Shown piece by piece: positions 1-8,947 of a DNA stretch of 9,718 bases; positions within the stretch are counted from its first letter, which is position 1; the number at the start of each line of letters is the position of its first letter. Position numbers and translations under genes: made by a program. The stretch is taken from positions 1-9,718 of the forward strand of contig JANXTP010000332.1 in assembly GCA_025352345.1 (NCBI GenBank), read 5' to 3'. Under the pieces are notes generated by a model. The model did no database searches and had not been told where the DNA came from. It was given only the letters and a program-made list of their open reading frames with translations. Source of the stretch: Burkholderiales bacterium. Its GTDB lineage: Bacteria > Pseudomonadota > Gammaproteobacteria > Burkholderiales > Burkholderiaceae_C.

Positions 1-1817
1 GCCCGCGGCGGCTTGCCGTTCATGATGTCGTCGATCTGGTCGCTGTCGATGGTTTCCCACTCCAGCAGCGCCTTCGCCATCGCATGCATCTTGTCCTTGT
101 TGTCCTCGATGTGCTTGCGCGCGATCAGATATTGCTCATCGATGATGCGGCGAATCACGCCATCGACCTTGCGCATGGTCTCCTCGGACATCGTGGTCGT
201 CTTGGTGACCGAGCGGCCGAGGAACACCTCTCCCTCGTTTTCGGCATAGACCATCGGGCCCAGTTCATCGGTCATGCCATAGCGGGTGACCATGTCTCGG
301 GCAATCGATGTGGCGCGCTCGAAGTCGTTGCTGGCACCAGTGGTCATCTGGTTCATGAACACCTCTTCGGCAATGCGCCCGCCGAACAGCACCGAGATTG
401 TCGACAGCATCCGCTCCTTGTCGAGGCTGTAACGATCACCCTCCGGCAACTGCATCGTCACGCCGAGTGCGCGGCCGCGCGGAATCACCGTCACCTTGTG
501 CACCGGGTCGGTCTTGGGCATCAGCCGCGCGACCAGAGCGTGCCCGGACTCGTGGTAAGCGGTGTTCTTGCGCTCTTCCTCCGGCATGATCATGGACTTG
601 CGCTCGGGGCCCATCATGATCTTGTCCTTGGCCTTCTCGAAGTCCATCATTTCGACGACCCGGCCAGCGCGCCGCGCAGCGAACAAGGCCGCTTCGTTGA
701 CCAGATTGGCGAGATCGGCACCCGAGAAGCCAGGTGTGCCACGCGCCAGGATGTCGGCGCGGATGTCCTGTCCCACCGGCACCTTGCGCATGTGCACGTT
801 CAGGATCTGCTCGCGACCACGCACGTCCGGCAGCGTCACATAGACCTGGCGGTCGAAGCGACCAGGGCGCAGCAGAGCCGGGTCGAGGATGTCGGGCCGG
901 TTGGTGGCCGCCATCACGATGACACCCAGGTTGGTCTCGAAGCCATCCATCTCGACCAACATCTGATTCAACGTCTGCTCGCGCTCGTCGTTGCCACCGC
1001 CCAGGCCAGCGCCGCGGTGGCGACCCACCGCGTCTATTTCGTCGACGAAAATGATGCAAGGTGCACTTTTCTTCGCCTGCTCGAACATGTCGCGCACGCG
1101 GGCCGCACCCACACCGACGAACATCTCGACGAAGTCGGAGCCCGAGATGCTGAAGAACGGCACTTTCGCTTCGCCAGCAATCGCCTTGGCCAACAGCGTC
1201 TTGCCGGTTCCTGGCGGGCCGACCAGCAGCACGCCACGCGGAATGCGGCCACCCAATTTCTGAAATCGTTGCGGGTCCTTCAGGAAATCGACCAGTTCCT
1301 TGACCTCTTCCTTCGCTTCGTCGCAGCCCGCGACATCGGCGAAGGTGGTCGTGTTGTTGGCTTCGTCCAGCATGCGCGCCTTGGACTTGCCGAAACTGAA
1401 CGCGCCGCCCTTGCCGCCGCCCTGCATTTGCCGCATGAAATAGATCCAAACGCCGATCAGCAGCAGCATCGGGCCCCAGGAGACCAGGATGTTCATCAGC
1501 AGCGAAGGCTCTTCGCGCGGCTTGACGTCGAACTTGACGCCGCTGTTGATCAAATCGCCGACAAGTCCGCGATCCAGGTACGTAGCGGTGCTGCGCAGGC
1601 GCTTGTCATCGTTGGTCTTGGCGATGATCTCGGTGCCGGCAGGCCCCTCCTGCAGCGTCACTTCCTTGATGTGCTTGTTGCGCACCTCTTCGAGAAAGTC
1701 GGAATAACCGATCTGAGTGCCGGCGGTCGTGCTGCGGTCAAACTGCTTGAACACGGTGAATAGCACGAGGGCGATGACCAGCCACACGGCGATTTTCGAG
1801 AACCATTGATTGTTCAC
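1..1817 (-). CDS. ftsH: ATP-dependent zinc metalloprotease FtsH (3' end cut by window edge)
   Basis: FtsH is the inner-membrane AAA+ protease that pulls damaged or unassembled membrane proteins and short-lived cytosolic regulators into a zinc protease chamber. About 605 codons are present. The family is usually about 610-650 residues, so only the C-terminal tail is missing, outside the window. Visible in order: TM helix at residues 8-24, a short periplasmic domain, TM helix at 107-128, Walker A GPPGTGKT at 200-207, pore motif FVG, Walker B IIFVDEID with D259/E260, the second region of homology ending RPGRFDRQ, zinc site HESGH at 422-426, and the third zinc ligand D498 in TTGASND. The start is a GTG at 1817, giving MNNQWFSKIAVWLVIALVLF, with a GGAG box 5 nt upstream. 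The gene follows rlmE after 131 nt, the conserved pair seen in many Proteobacteria. A 559-residue open frame on the opposite strand is a GC-rich shadow. Confidence 0.98.
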   Translation of the reverse strand, partial: MNNQWFSKIAVWLVIALVLFTVFKQFDRSTTAGTQIGYSDFLEEVRNKHIKEVTLQEGPAGTEIIAKTNDDKRLRSTATYLDRGLVGDLINSGVKFDVKPREEPSLLMNILVSWGPMLLLIGVWIYFMRQMQGGGKGGAFSFGKSKARMLDEANNTTTFADVAGCDEAKEEVKELVDFLKDPQRFQKLGGRIPRGVLLVGPPGTGKTLLAKAIAGEAKVPFFSISGSDFVEMFVGVGAARVRDMFEQAKKSAPCIIFVDEIDAVGRHRGAGLGGGNDEREQTLNQMLVEMDGFETNLGVIVMAATNRPDILDPALLRPGRFDRQVYVTLPDVRGREQILNVHMRKVPVGQDIRADILARGTPGFSGADLANLVNEAALFAARRAGRVVEMMDFEKAKDKIMMGPERKSMIMPEEERKNTAYHESGHALVARLMPKTDPVHKVTVIPRGRALGVTMQLPEGDRYSLDKERMLSTISVLFGGRIAEEVFMNQMTTGASNDFERATSIARDMVTRYGMTDELGPMVYAENEGEVFLGRSVTKTTTMSEETMRKVDGVIRRIIDEQYLIARKHIEDNKDKMHAMAKALLEWETIDSDQIDDIMNGKPPR

Positions 1818-1822
1818 TGCCA

Positions 1823-1826
1823 CTCC
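1823..1826 (-). promoter_or_regulatory. Ribosome binding site for ftsH
   Basis: A GGAG on the minus strand sits 5 nt before the GTG at 1815-1817. It supports this non-ATG start, which yields the expected FtsH N-terminus leading straight into the first membrane helix. Confidence 0.7.
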
Positions 1827-1874
1827 AATTCTTCAACTGCGGGGTCGGCGTGCACAGCGGGCGCGACGTCTATT

Positions 1875-1904
1875 GCATGTGGTGCCGAGTTTATGCGACT
1901 CAAG
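1875..1904 (-). promoter_or_regulatory. Candidate heat-shock (sigma-32-like) promoter for ftsH
   Basis: On the minus strand CTTGAGT (1904-1898) is followed after 15 nt by CCACATGC (1882-1875). This resembles the sigma-32 pattern CTTGAAA, a spacer of about 13-15 nt, then CCCCATnT, with mismatches in both boxes. It would place a transcript start roughly 50 nt before the ftsH start codon, inside the 131-nt rlmE-ftsH gap. In E. coli the rlmE-ftsH operon is known to be heat-shock controlled. Its use here is inferred from pattern only. Confidence 0.35.
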
Positions 1905-1948
1905 TGCTGTGTGGTTTATCAGGACACTGGGCGTGACTCCGAAGCGTG

Positions 1949-2665
1949 TCAACCCGGCAACGCGGCCTTCGATGGGGTTTCGGCCACTCGGCGCTCCATC
2001 TTGAGACCGATGCCGACCAGAAAGGTTTCAGAGGAGCGATCCCGCGAGGCCTTGGGCTTGATGGCCTTGACCGTGCGGAAATGCCTTTTCAGCAAACCGA
2101 CCAGTTCGCCGTAGTTGCTGCCGTGGAACACCTTGCAAACCAGCGTGCCGCCTGCGACAAGGTGACGCGCGGCGAAATCCACCGCCAATTCGACCAGGTG
2201 CGTGATCCGGGCGTCGTCGGAACTGGTGATGCCAGTGAGGTTCGGTGCCAGGTCGGACACGACGACGTCGACCGACCGACCGCCCACCGCAGCCTCCAGC
2301 TGCTGCAGCACCGGCTCATCCCGAAAGTCACCCTGTATAAAGACTACGCCGTCGATCGGCTCGAAATCCAGCAGGTCCAGCGCAATGATGGTGCCGTTGA
2401 GCTGGCCCAGCCCAGCGCCTATCGCATCGGTCACCTTGGTCGACAGCTTGCGGCGCACGTACTGGCTCCACGCCCCGGGAGCCGCGCCCAGATCAACGAC
2501 GACCTGACCCGGCTTCAGCAGACCGATCGTCTCGTCAATCTCCTTCAGCTTGTAAGCGGCGCGCGCCCGGTAGCCCTCTTTCTTCGACAGCTTGACGTAG
2601 GTGTCGTTGAGGTGCGCCAGCAACCACGCCTTGTCGATCTTCTTGCTTTTGGATTTGACTTTCAT
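1949..2665 (-). CDS. rlmE: 23S rRNA (uridine-2552-2'-O)-methyltransferase RlmE (FtsJ/RrmJ)
   Basis: RlmE uses S-adenosylmethionine to methylate the 2'-O of U2552 in the A-loop of 23S rRNA, a late step of 50S assembly. The protein has 238 residues, against 209 in E. coli. The extra length comes from a short insertion after the SAM-binding loop (around residues 74-91) and a longer C-terminal end. The SAM motif DLGAAPGAWSQ is at 58-68. The catalytic K-D-K-E tetrad of the family is intact: K39 (AYKL), D138 (VSDLAPN), K178 (VCKVFHG) and E213 (SSETFLV). The ATG at 2665 gives a lysine-rich N-terminus (MKVKSKSKK), usual for the family. The reading frame stays open further upstream, but that extension runs through a REP-like repeat and antisense to yhbY, so it is not credible. 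No clear Shine-Dalgarno box precedes the ATG; a UUCG-capped hairpin lies 14 nt upstream instead. Probably cotranscribed with ftsH. Confidence 0.96.
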   Translation of the reverse strand: MKVKSKSKKIDKAWLLAHLNDTYVKLSKKEGYRARAAYKLKEIDETIGLLKPGQVVVDLGAAPGAWSQYVRRKLSTKVTDAIGAGLGQLNGTIIALDLLDFEPIDGVVFIQGDFRDEPVLQQLEAAVGGRSVDVVVSDLAPNLTGITSSDDARITHLVELAVDFAARHLVAGGTLVCKVFHGSNYGELVGLLKRHFRTVKAIKPKASRDRSSETFLVGIGLKMERRVAETPSKAALPG

Positions 2666-2675
2666 GTCGGCAGGC

Positions 2676-2753
2676 GCCCGGCCGCCCGAAGGCTGCCGAA
2701 GCCCCTGGGGGGTTGCGTGAGGTAAGGGGCAGCGAATGAAGTGAGCGTGGGGG
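2676..2753. repeat. REP-like dispersed intergenic repeat of Burkholderiales type
   Basis: Read on the minus strand this stretch begins CCCCCACGCTCACTTC, continues through CATTCGCTGCCCC, and after a spacer reaches CCCCCCAGGGGC and a GC-rich stem with a TTCG loop. I recognise this layout as a common intergenic repeat of Comamonadaceae and related genomes, from memory and not from a search. It fills most of the gap between the divergent rlmE and yhbY. Only one copy is present in the window, so repetition cannot be shown here. Confidence 0.55.
2680..2697 (-). other. UUCG-capped hairpin in the rlmE 5' leader
   Basis: On the minus strand GGCAGCC (2697-2691), loop TTCG (2690-2687), GGCGGCC (2686-2680). 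The stem is seven positions with a single A-G mismatch, closed by a UUCG tetraloop, a loop known for exceptional stability in RNA when closed by C-G, as it is here. It ends 14 nt before the rlmE ATG and leaves little room for ribosome entry. It is part of the REP-like repeat, so it may be incidental to rlmE. Confidence 0.5.
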
Positions 2754-2768
2754 TGGTCATGTCCATCG

Positions 2769-2774
2769 ATAATA
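2769..2774 (-). promoter_or_regulatory. Candidate -10 box (TATTAT) for the rlmE-ftsH transcript
   Basis: TATTAT on the minus strand is the best -10-like hexamer in the 114-nt divergent gap upstream of rlmE. No convincing -35 box is seen at 16-18 nt spacing. A start from it would carry a leader of roughly 95 nt containing the whole REP-like repeat. The same bases read on the plus strand as GATAAT (2768-2773), which could serve yhbY. Confidence 0.25.
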
Positions 2775-2779
2775 GGCGG

Positions 2780-3253
2780 ATGACTGCTATCACCCTCACG
2801 ACCCATCAGCGCCGGGAAAAACGCGCCGACGCCCACCATCTGTCCCCGGTGGTCTTGATCGGCGGCGACGGCCTGACGCCTGCTGTCATCAAGGAAACCG
2901 ACGCCGCACTGAACGCCCACGGGCTGATCAAGGTCCGCGTCTTTTCCGACGAACGCGCGTCCCGTGAAGCCATGCTCGCAACCCTGACGGATCAGCTGGG
3001 CGCCGCGCCGATCCAGCACATCGGCAAGCTGCTGGTGCTGTGGCGGCCGGTTCCGCCCAAAGAAAAGGAATTGCGCGACGACCGCATGCCCGGCCCGAAG
3101 GTGGTCAAGCTGCTGAAGTTCTCGAAGAGCGGGAACCACCGTCCACAGGTGAAGAAGATCAAGGTGCTGGGCAACGAGCGGGTGGCCGCGGGCGGCGAGA
3201 TCAAGCGAGCGCGCAAACGCATCACCAGCGTGAAGCGCAAAGCGGTCGACTGA
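2780..3253 (+). CDS. yhbY: YhbY family (CRS1-YhbY domain) RNA-binding protein, ribosome assembly
   Basis: YhbY proteins are small KH-like RNA-binding proteins that associate with the 50S ribosomal precursor. With the start chosen here the protein has 157 residues. The CRS1-YhbY domain spans about residues 3-90, with the glycine-rich loop IGGDGLT (27-33), the core strand HGLIKVRV (47-54) and the C-terminal signature IQHIGKLLVLWRP (78-90). E. coli YhbY is only 97 residues; here about 67 more follow, rich in Lys and Arg (FSKSGNHRPQVKKIKV, IKRARKRITSVKRKAV) and probably disordered. The ATG at 2780 gives MTAITLTTHQRREKRADAHH, matching the usual beginning of the family. In-frame starts exist at 2741 (GTG) and 2759 (ATG), but they would translate the end of the REP-like repeat. 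It is the only plus-strand gene in the left half, divergent from rlmE and convergent with the DUF4149 gene. Confidence 0.93.
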   Translation: MTAITLTTHQRREKRADAHHLSPVVLIGGDGLTPAVIKETDAALNAHGLIKVRVFSDERASREAMLATLTDQLGAAPIQHIGKLLVLWRPVPPKEKELRDDRMPGPKVVKLLKFSKSGNHRPQVKKIKVLGNERVAAGGEIKRARKRITSVKRKAVD

Positions 3254-3257
3254 CCCG

Positions 3258-3290
3258 AACTGGGTCTGCTCAGCGCAGACCGCCTCAGTT
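3258..3290. terminator. Hairpin between convergent yhbY and DUF4149 genes
   Basis: A perfect 7-bp stem GGTCTGC (3263-3269) / GCAGACC (3275-3281) with a 5-nt loop is extended by AACTG (3258-3262) / CAGTT (3286-3290) across a 4-nt bulge. It fills the 36-nt gap between two converging genes and its edge touches the DUF4149 stop codon. The position suggests a bidirectional transcription end, but neither side has a T-run, so it is not a classical intrinsic terminator. Confidence 0.45.
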
Positions 3291-3742
3291 CAACGCGAGG
3301 TCAGTCGCCACGCCAGCGACAGCACCAACAGCCCCTTCAGCGCAAAGAAGCCGGCCGACAGGCCGTGCAAGGCACCGAACGACAAGCTGCCCTCACCGGC
3401 CCGAGCAGCGGCCATCATCGGCTGGATGACGAAGTAGCCAGCGATCGTGCAGAACAGCGTGCCGAGCACCAGCAGCAGGTTCGTGTTCAACGCCGGCACG
3501 GGCGGCTGATCTGGCTCGGTCAGAGCGGCCTTTCGGGTCAGCAGCAACAGCAGCATCGCCGCCGCCAGGCTCACATACGCCTCGATCGCGAACATGCGCC
3601 CGGCCGTGCGCCCGGCGATCTCGACGGTCGTCACCGCGAACCCGGCCGGTGCGCCGATGGCCCCGAGACCGATCAGCAAGCCGGCCCACAGCCCGGCCAG
3701 CAGCATGGCGATACGGTGCAGCAACAAAAGTCGCTTGCTCAC
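3290..3742 (-). CDS. DUF4149 domain-containing integral membrane protein
   Basis: This 150-residue protein is highly hydrophobic, with four predicted membrane helices at about residues 7-29, 50-69, 87-107 and 121-145, and a short polar loop (TEPDQPPVPALN) between the second and third. The pattern, the conserved GLWAG in helix 1 and the position behind greA fit the DUF4149 family (related to eukaryotic TMEM205), which has no established biochemical role. It starts with GTG at 3742, overlapping the greA stop codon by 4 nt (GTGA), so translation is probably coupled to greA. No independent ribosome binding site is obvious. It ends with TGA at 3290, 36 nt from the convergent yhbY. Existence is well supported by coding pattern and conserved neighbourhood; function is unknown. 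Confidence 0.88.
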   Translation of the reverse strand: MSKRLLLLHRIAMLLAGLWAGLLIGLGAIGAPAGFAVTTVEIAGRTAGRMFAIEAYVSLAAAMLLLLLTRKAALTEPDQPPVPALNTNLLLVLGTLFCTIAGYFVIQPMMAAARAGEGSLSFGALHGLSAGFFALKGLLVLSLAWRLTSR

Positions 3743-4215
3743 TCGTAGCGCACAGCCATCACTTCGTAGCTCTTCACGCCTCCAGGCGCGTGCACCTCGG
3801 CGATGTCGCCGATCTCCTTGCCGATCAGCGCGCGAGCGATCGGCGAGCTGATCGAGATCAGGCCCAGCTTCAGATCCGCCTCGTCGTCACCGACGATCTG
3901 GTAGGTCACTGCCGCACCGCTGGCCTCGTCCTCAAGGTCGACGGTGGAGCCGAAGACAACCTTGCCTTCGGCATCGAGCGTCGACGGGTCGATGACCTTG
4001 GCCGCAGCGAGCTTGCCTTCGATGTCCAGGATGCGGCCTTCGATGAAGCCCTGCTTGTCTTTTGCTGCCTCGTACTCGGCGTTCTCAGAGAGGTCGCCCT
4101 GCGCCCTCGCCTCGGAAATCGCCTGAATCACCGCATGGCGCTCGACTGTCTTCAGACGTTGCAGTTCGTCCTTCAGCTTGTCAGCACCGCGTTGGGTGAG
4201 AGGAATGGTTTGCAT
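3739..4215 (-). CDS. greA: Transcription elongation factor GreA
   Basis: GreA enters the secondary channel of RNA polymerase and stimulates cleavage of the backtracked transcript, rescuing stalled complexes. The 158 residues match the family's usual length. The N-terminal antiparallel coiled coil (about 1-75) carries the tip motif GDLSENAEY with the acidic residues D41 and E44 needed for cleavage. The C-terminal FKBP-like domain follows, including KVVFGSTVDLEDE and SPIARALIGKEIGD. The ATG at 4215 gives MQTIPLTQRGADKL, the standard start; a longer TTG start at 4233 would add six residues overlapping the leader T-run and is unlikely. GGGA lies 8 nt upstream. A strong terminator-like hairpin ends just before the gene, so its transcription must pass this site unless a promoter lies in the last few bases. 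The DUF4149 gene overlaps its 3' end. Confidence 0.97.
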   Translation of the reverse strand: MQTIPLTQRGADKLKDELQRLKTVERHAVIQAISEARAQGDLSENAEYEAAKDKQGFIEGRILDIEGKLAAAKVIDPSTLDAEGKVVFGSTVDLEDEASGAAVTYQIVGDDEADLKLGLISISSPIARALIGKEIGDIAEVHAPGGVKSYEVMAVRYE

Positions 4216-4231
4216 CTGGTGAATCCCGGGC

Positions 4232-4268
4232 AAAAATGAAGCCGCCGCCGGAAAATCCAGCGGCGGCT
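4232..4268 (-). terminator. Intrinsic terminator / possible attenuator between carB and greA
   Basis: On the minus strand AGCCGCCGC (4268-4260) pairs perfectly with GCGGCGGCT (4248-4240). A U-G wobble and two G-C pairs extend this to a 12-bp stem with an ATTTT loop, followed by TCATTTTT (4239-4232). This is a textbook rho-independent terminator for transcripts from carAB, starting 28 nt after the carB stop codon. Its T-run ends only 16 nt before the greA ATG, which makes it equally a possible attenuator in the greA leader. Confidence 0.85.
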
Positions 4269-4296
4269 GCGGGCTAGGTTGGCGCGTTTTTTGAGT

Positions 4297-7597
<3,301 letters not shown>

Positions 7598-7605
<8 letters not shown>

Positions 7606-8785
7606 GCTGGCCTCCGATCGCGGCGGCGTGTGGCGCCTGGGCTTCCATCAACGCGGTGAAACGGTCGAACAGGTAGCCGATGTCGTGCGGGCCGGGCGAG
7701 GCCTCGGGGTGACCCTGGAAACAGAACGCCGGGCGGTCGGTGCGCGCCAAGCCCTGCAGGGTGCCATCGAACAGGCTCACGTGGGTGGGTCTCAGGTTGT
7801 TCGGCAAGGTGGTCTCGTCGACGGCAAAGCCGTGGTTCTGGCTGGTGATGCTCACGCGCCCGCTGTCCAGGTCTTTCACCGGGTGGTTGGCGCCGTGGTG
7901 GCCAAATTTCATCTTGAAGGTCTTGGCGCCGGAGGCCAGCGCCAGGATCTGGTGACCGAGGCAGATGCCGAAGGTCGGGATGCCGGTGTCGATCAGCGCG
8001 CGGGTGGCGTCGATCGCGTAGTCACAGGGTTCCGGGTCACCGGGGCCATTGCTCAGGAAGATGCCATCGGGCTTCAAAGCCAGCACCTCTGGCGCCGCCG
8101 TTTTTGCGGGCACCACGGTGACCTTGCAACCGCGGCTGGCCAGCATCCGCAGAATGTTGCGCTTGACGCCGAAGTCGTAGGCTACGACGTGAAAGCGCGG
8201 CGCGGTCAAGCGGCCGTAACCGCCAACCAGCGCCCATTCGGTTTCGGTCCACTCGCTGCGTTCGGTGCCGCTGACCACCTTGGCGAGGTCGAGTCCGGCC
8301 ATGCTCGGCGCAGCGCGTGCGGCCGCCAGCGCCTGCGTGAAATGGGCTTCGGTCAGCGTGGCGCCGACTTCCAGCGTCAGGATGCAGCCGTTCTGCGCGC
8401 CCGTGGTGCGCAGCAGCCGGGTCAGCCGACGGGTGTCGATGTTGGCAATGGCTACCGTGCCTTCGCGCTGCAGGTACTGCGGCAGCGTCTCGGTCATGCG
8501 GAAGTTCGACGGCAGGATCGGCAGGTCTTTGATGATCAGACCCGCGGCGTGGACGCGGTCGGACTCGACGTCTTCCGCATTGACGCCGTAGCTGCCAATG
8601 TGCGGATAGGTCAGCGTGACGATCTGGCGGCAGTAACTCGGGTCGGTCAGGATTTCCTGATAGCCGGTGAGCGCGGTGTTGAACACCACCTCACCGCAGG
8701 TCTGTCCGGGGGAACCGATCGAAATGCCGATGAACCGGGAGCCGTCTGCGAGAACAAGGATTGCGGGGGGCAGGACGGGCAGCAA
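7598..8785 (-). CDS. carA: Carbamoyl-phosphate synthase small (glutaminase) subunit
   Basis: CarA hydrolyses glutamine and channels the ammonia to CarB. The 395 residues compare with 382 in E. coli. The N-terminal CPSase_sm domain shows the conserved GEVVFNTALTGYQEILTDPS and QIVTLTYPHIGSYGVN. The class I glutamine amidotransferase domain follows from about residue 190, with YDFGVKRNILR, LSNGPGDPE, the nucleophile C275 in GICLGHQ, and H359 and E361 in QGHPEASPGP, so the catalytic triad is complete. The start is a TTG at 8785, giving MLPVLPPAILVLADGSRF; it is chosen because GGAGA lies 5 nt upstream and no in-frame ATG or GTG precedes the conserved core. carB follows with an 8-nt overlap, so the subunits are translationally linked. 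A 162-nt upstream gap probably holds its promoter. A 398-residue open frame on the other strand is a shadow. Confidence 0.98.
7611..7615 (-). promoter_or_regulatory. Ribosome binding site for carB
   Basis: A full GGAGG on the minus strand lies inside the last codons of carA, 5 nt before the carB ATG at 7605. Together with the 8-nt overlap it suits balanced synthesis of the two subunits. Confidence 0.8.
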
Positions 8786-8790
8786 GGAAA

Positions 8791-8795
8791 TCTCC
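8791..8795 (-). promoter_or_regulatory. Ribosome binding site deciding the carA TTG start
   Basis: GGAGA on the minus strand, then TTTCC, then TTG at 8785-8783. The 5-nt spacing is standard and this is the only good box near the conserved CarA N-terminus, which favours the rare TTG initiation codon. Confidence 0.7.
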
Positions 8796-8817
8796 GTTGA
8801 TGCACCCAGCTCTGCCC

Positions 8818-8833
8818 CGCAGCGCGGGCTGCG
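8818..8833 (-). other. Small hairpin in the carA leader
   Basis: CGCAGC (8833-8828 on the minus strand), loop CCGC, GCTGCG (8823-8818): a perfect 6-bp GC-rich stem in the probable 5' leader of carA, 22 nt upstream of the ribosome binding site. No T-run follows, so it is not a terminator. It could equally be chance in GC-rich DNA. Confidence 0.3.
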
Positions 8834-8892
8834 AGTCGGAATCCGGTGGGAAACTGTGAGGGTTTCGCTGGGGGCGGGTATGTTCGGGTAAA

Positions 8893-8926
8893 CCTCGGAA
8901 TTGTAAGCTGTGGCGAACCCCCGAGG
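8893..8926 (-). promoter_or_regulatory. carA: Candidate carA promoter with flanking inverted repeat
   Basis: On the minus strand TACAAT (8905-8900) is the best -10 hexamer in the 162-nt gap before carA. No good -35 box is seen at normal spacing, which may point to an activator or a weak match. The hexamer sits inside an inverted repeat, CCTCGG (8926-8921) and CCGAGG (8898-8893), separated by 22 nt, an arrangement that could bind a regulator. A start here would give a leader of about 105-110 nt. I see no leader-peptide ORF with an ATG start in it. Confidence 0.4.
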
Positions 8927-8947
8927 CTTGAATCCATCACCGGCGAC

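Noticed and set aside
84..1763. 559-residue plus-strand open frame spanning ftsH
   Set aside because: It is exactly antisense to a complete, well-recognised FtsH frame, is rich in His, Arg and Ala, and has no recognisable domain. Such frames are common opposite GC-rich genes.
1806..2725. Plus-strand open frames around the rlmE-ftsH gap and opposite rlmE
   Set aside because: They overlap recognised minus-strand genes, show no family resemblance and lack a ribosome binding site.
2666..3139. In-frame N-terminal extension of rlmE up to 3139
   Set aside because: It runs through the REP-like repeat and antisense to yhbY. RlmE homologues begin near the ATG at 2665.
4278..4291. T6 run on the plus strand near 4287-4292 as a terminator for a plus-strand transcript
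   Set aside because: It lies about 18 nt from the hairpin and no plus-strand gene ends here. The T-run on the minus side is adjacent and fits carAB.
8786..8947. Riboswitch or leader-peptide attenuator upstream of carA
   Set aside because: There is no ATG-initiated leader ORF, no terminator hairpin with T-run and no riboswitch core I recognise; only one small GC stem.
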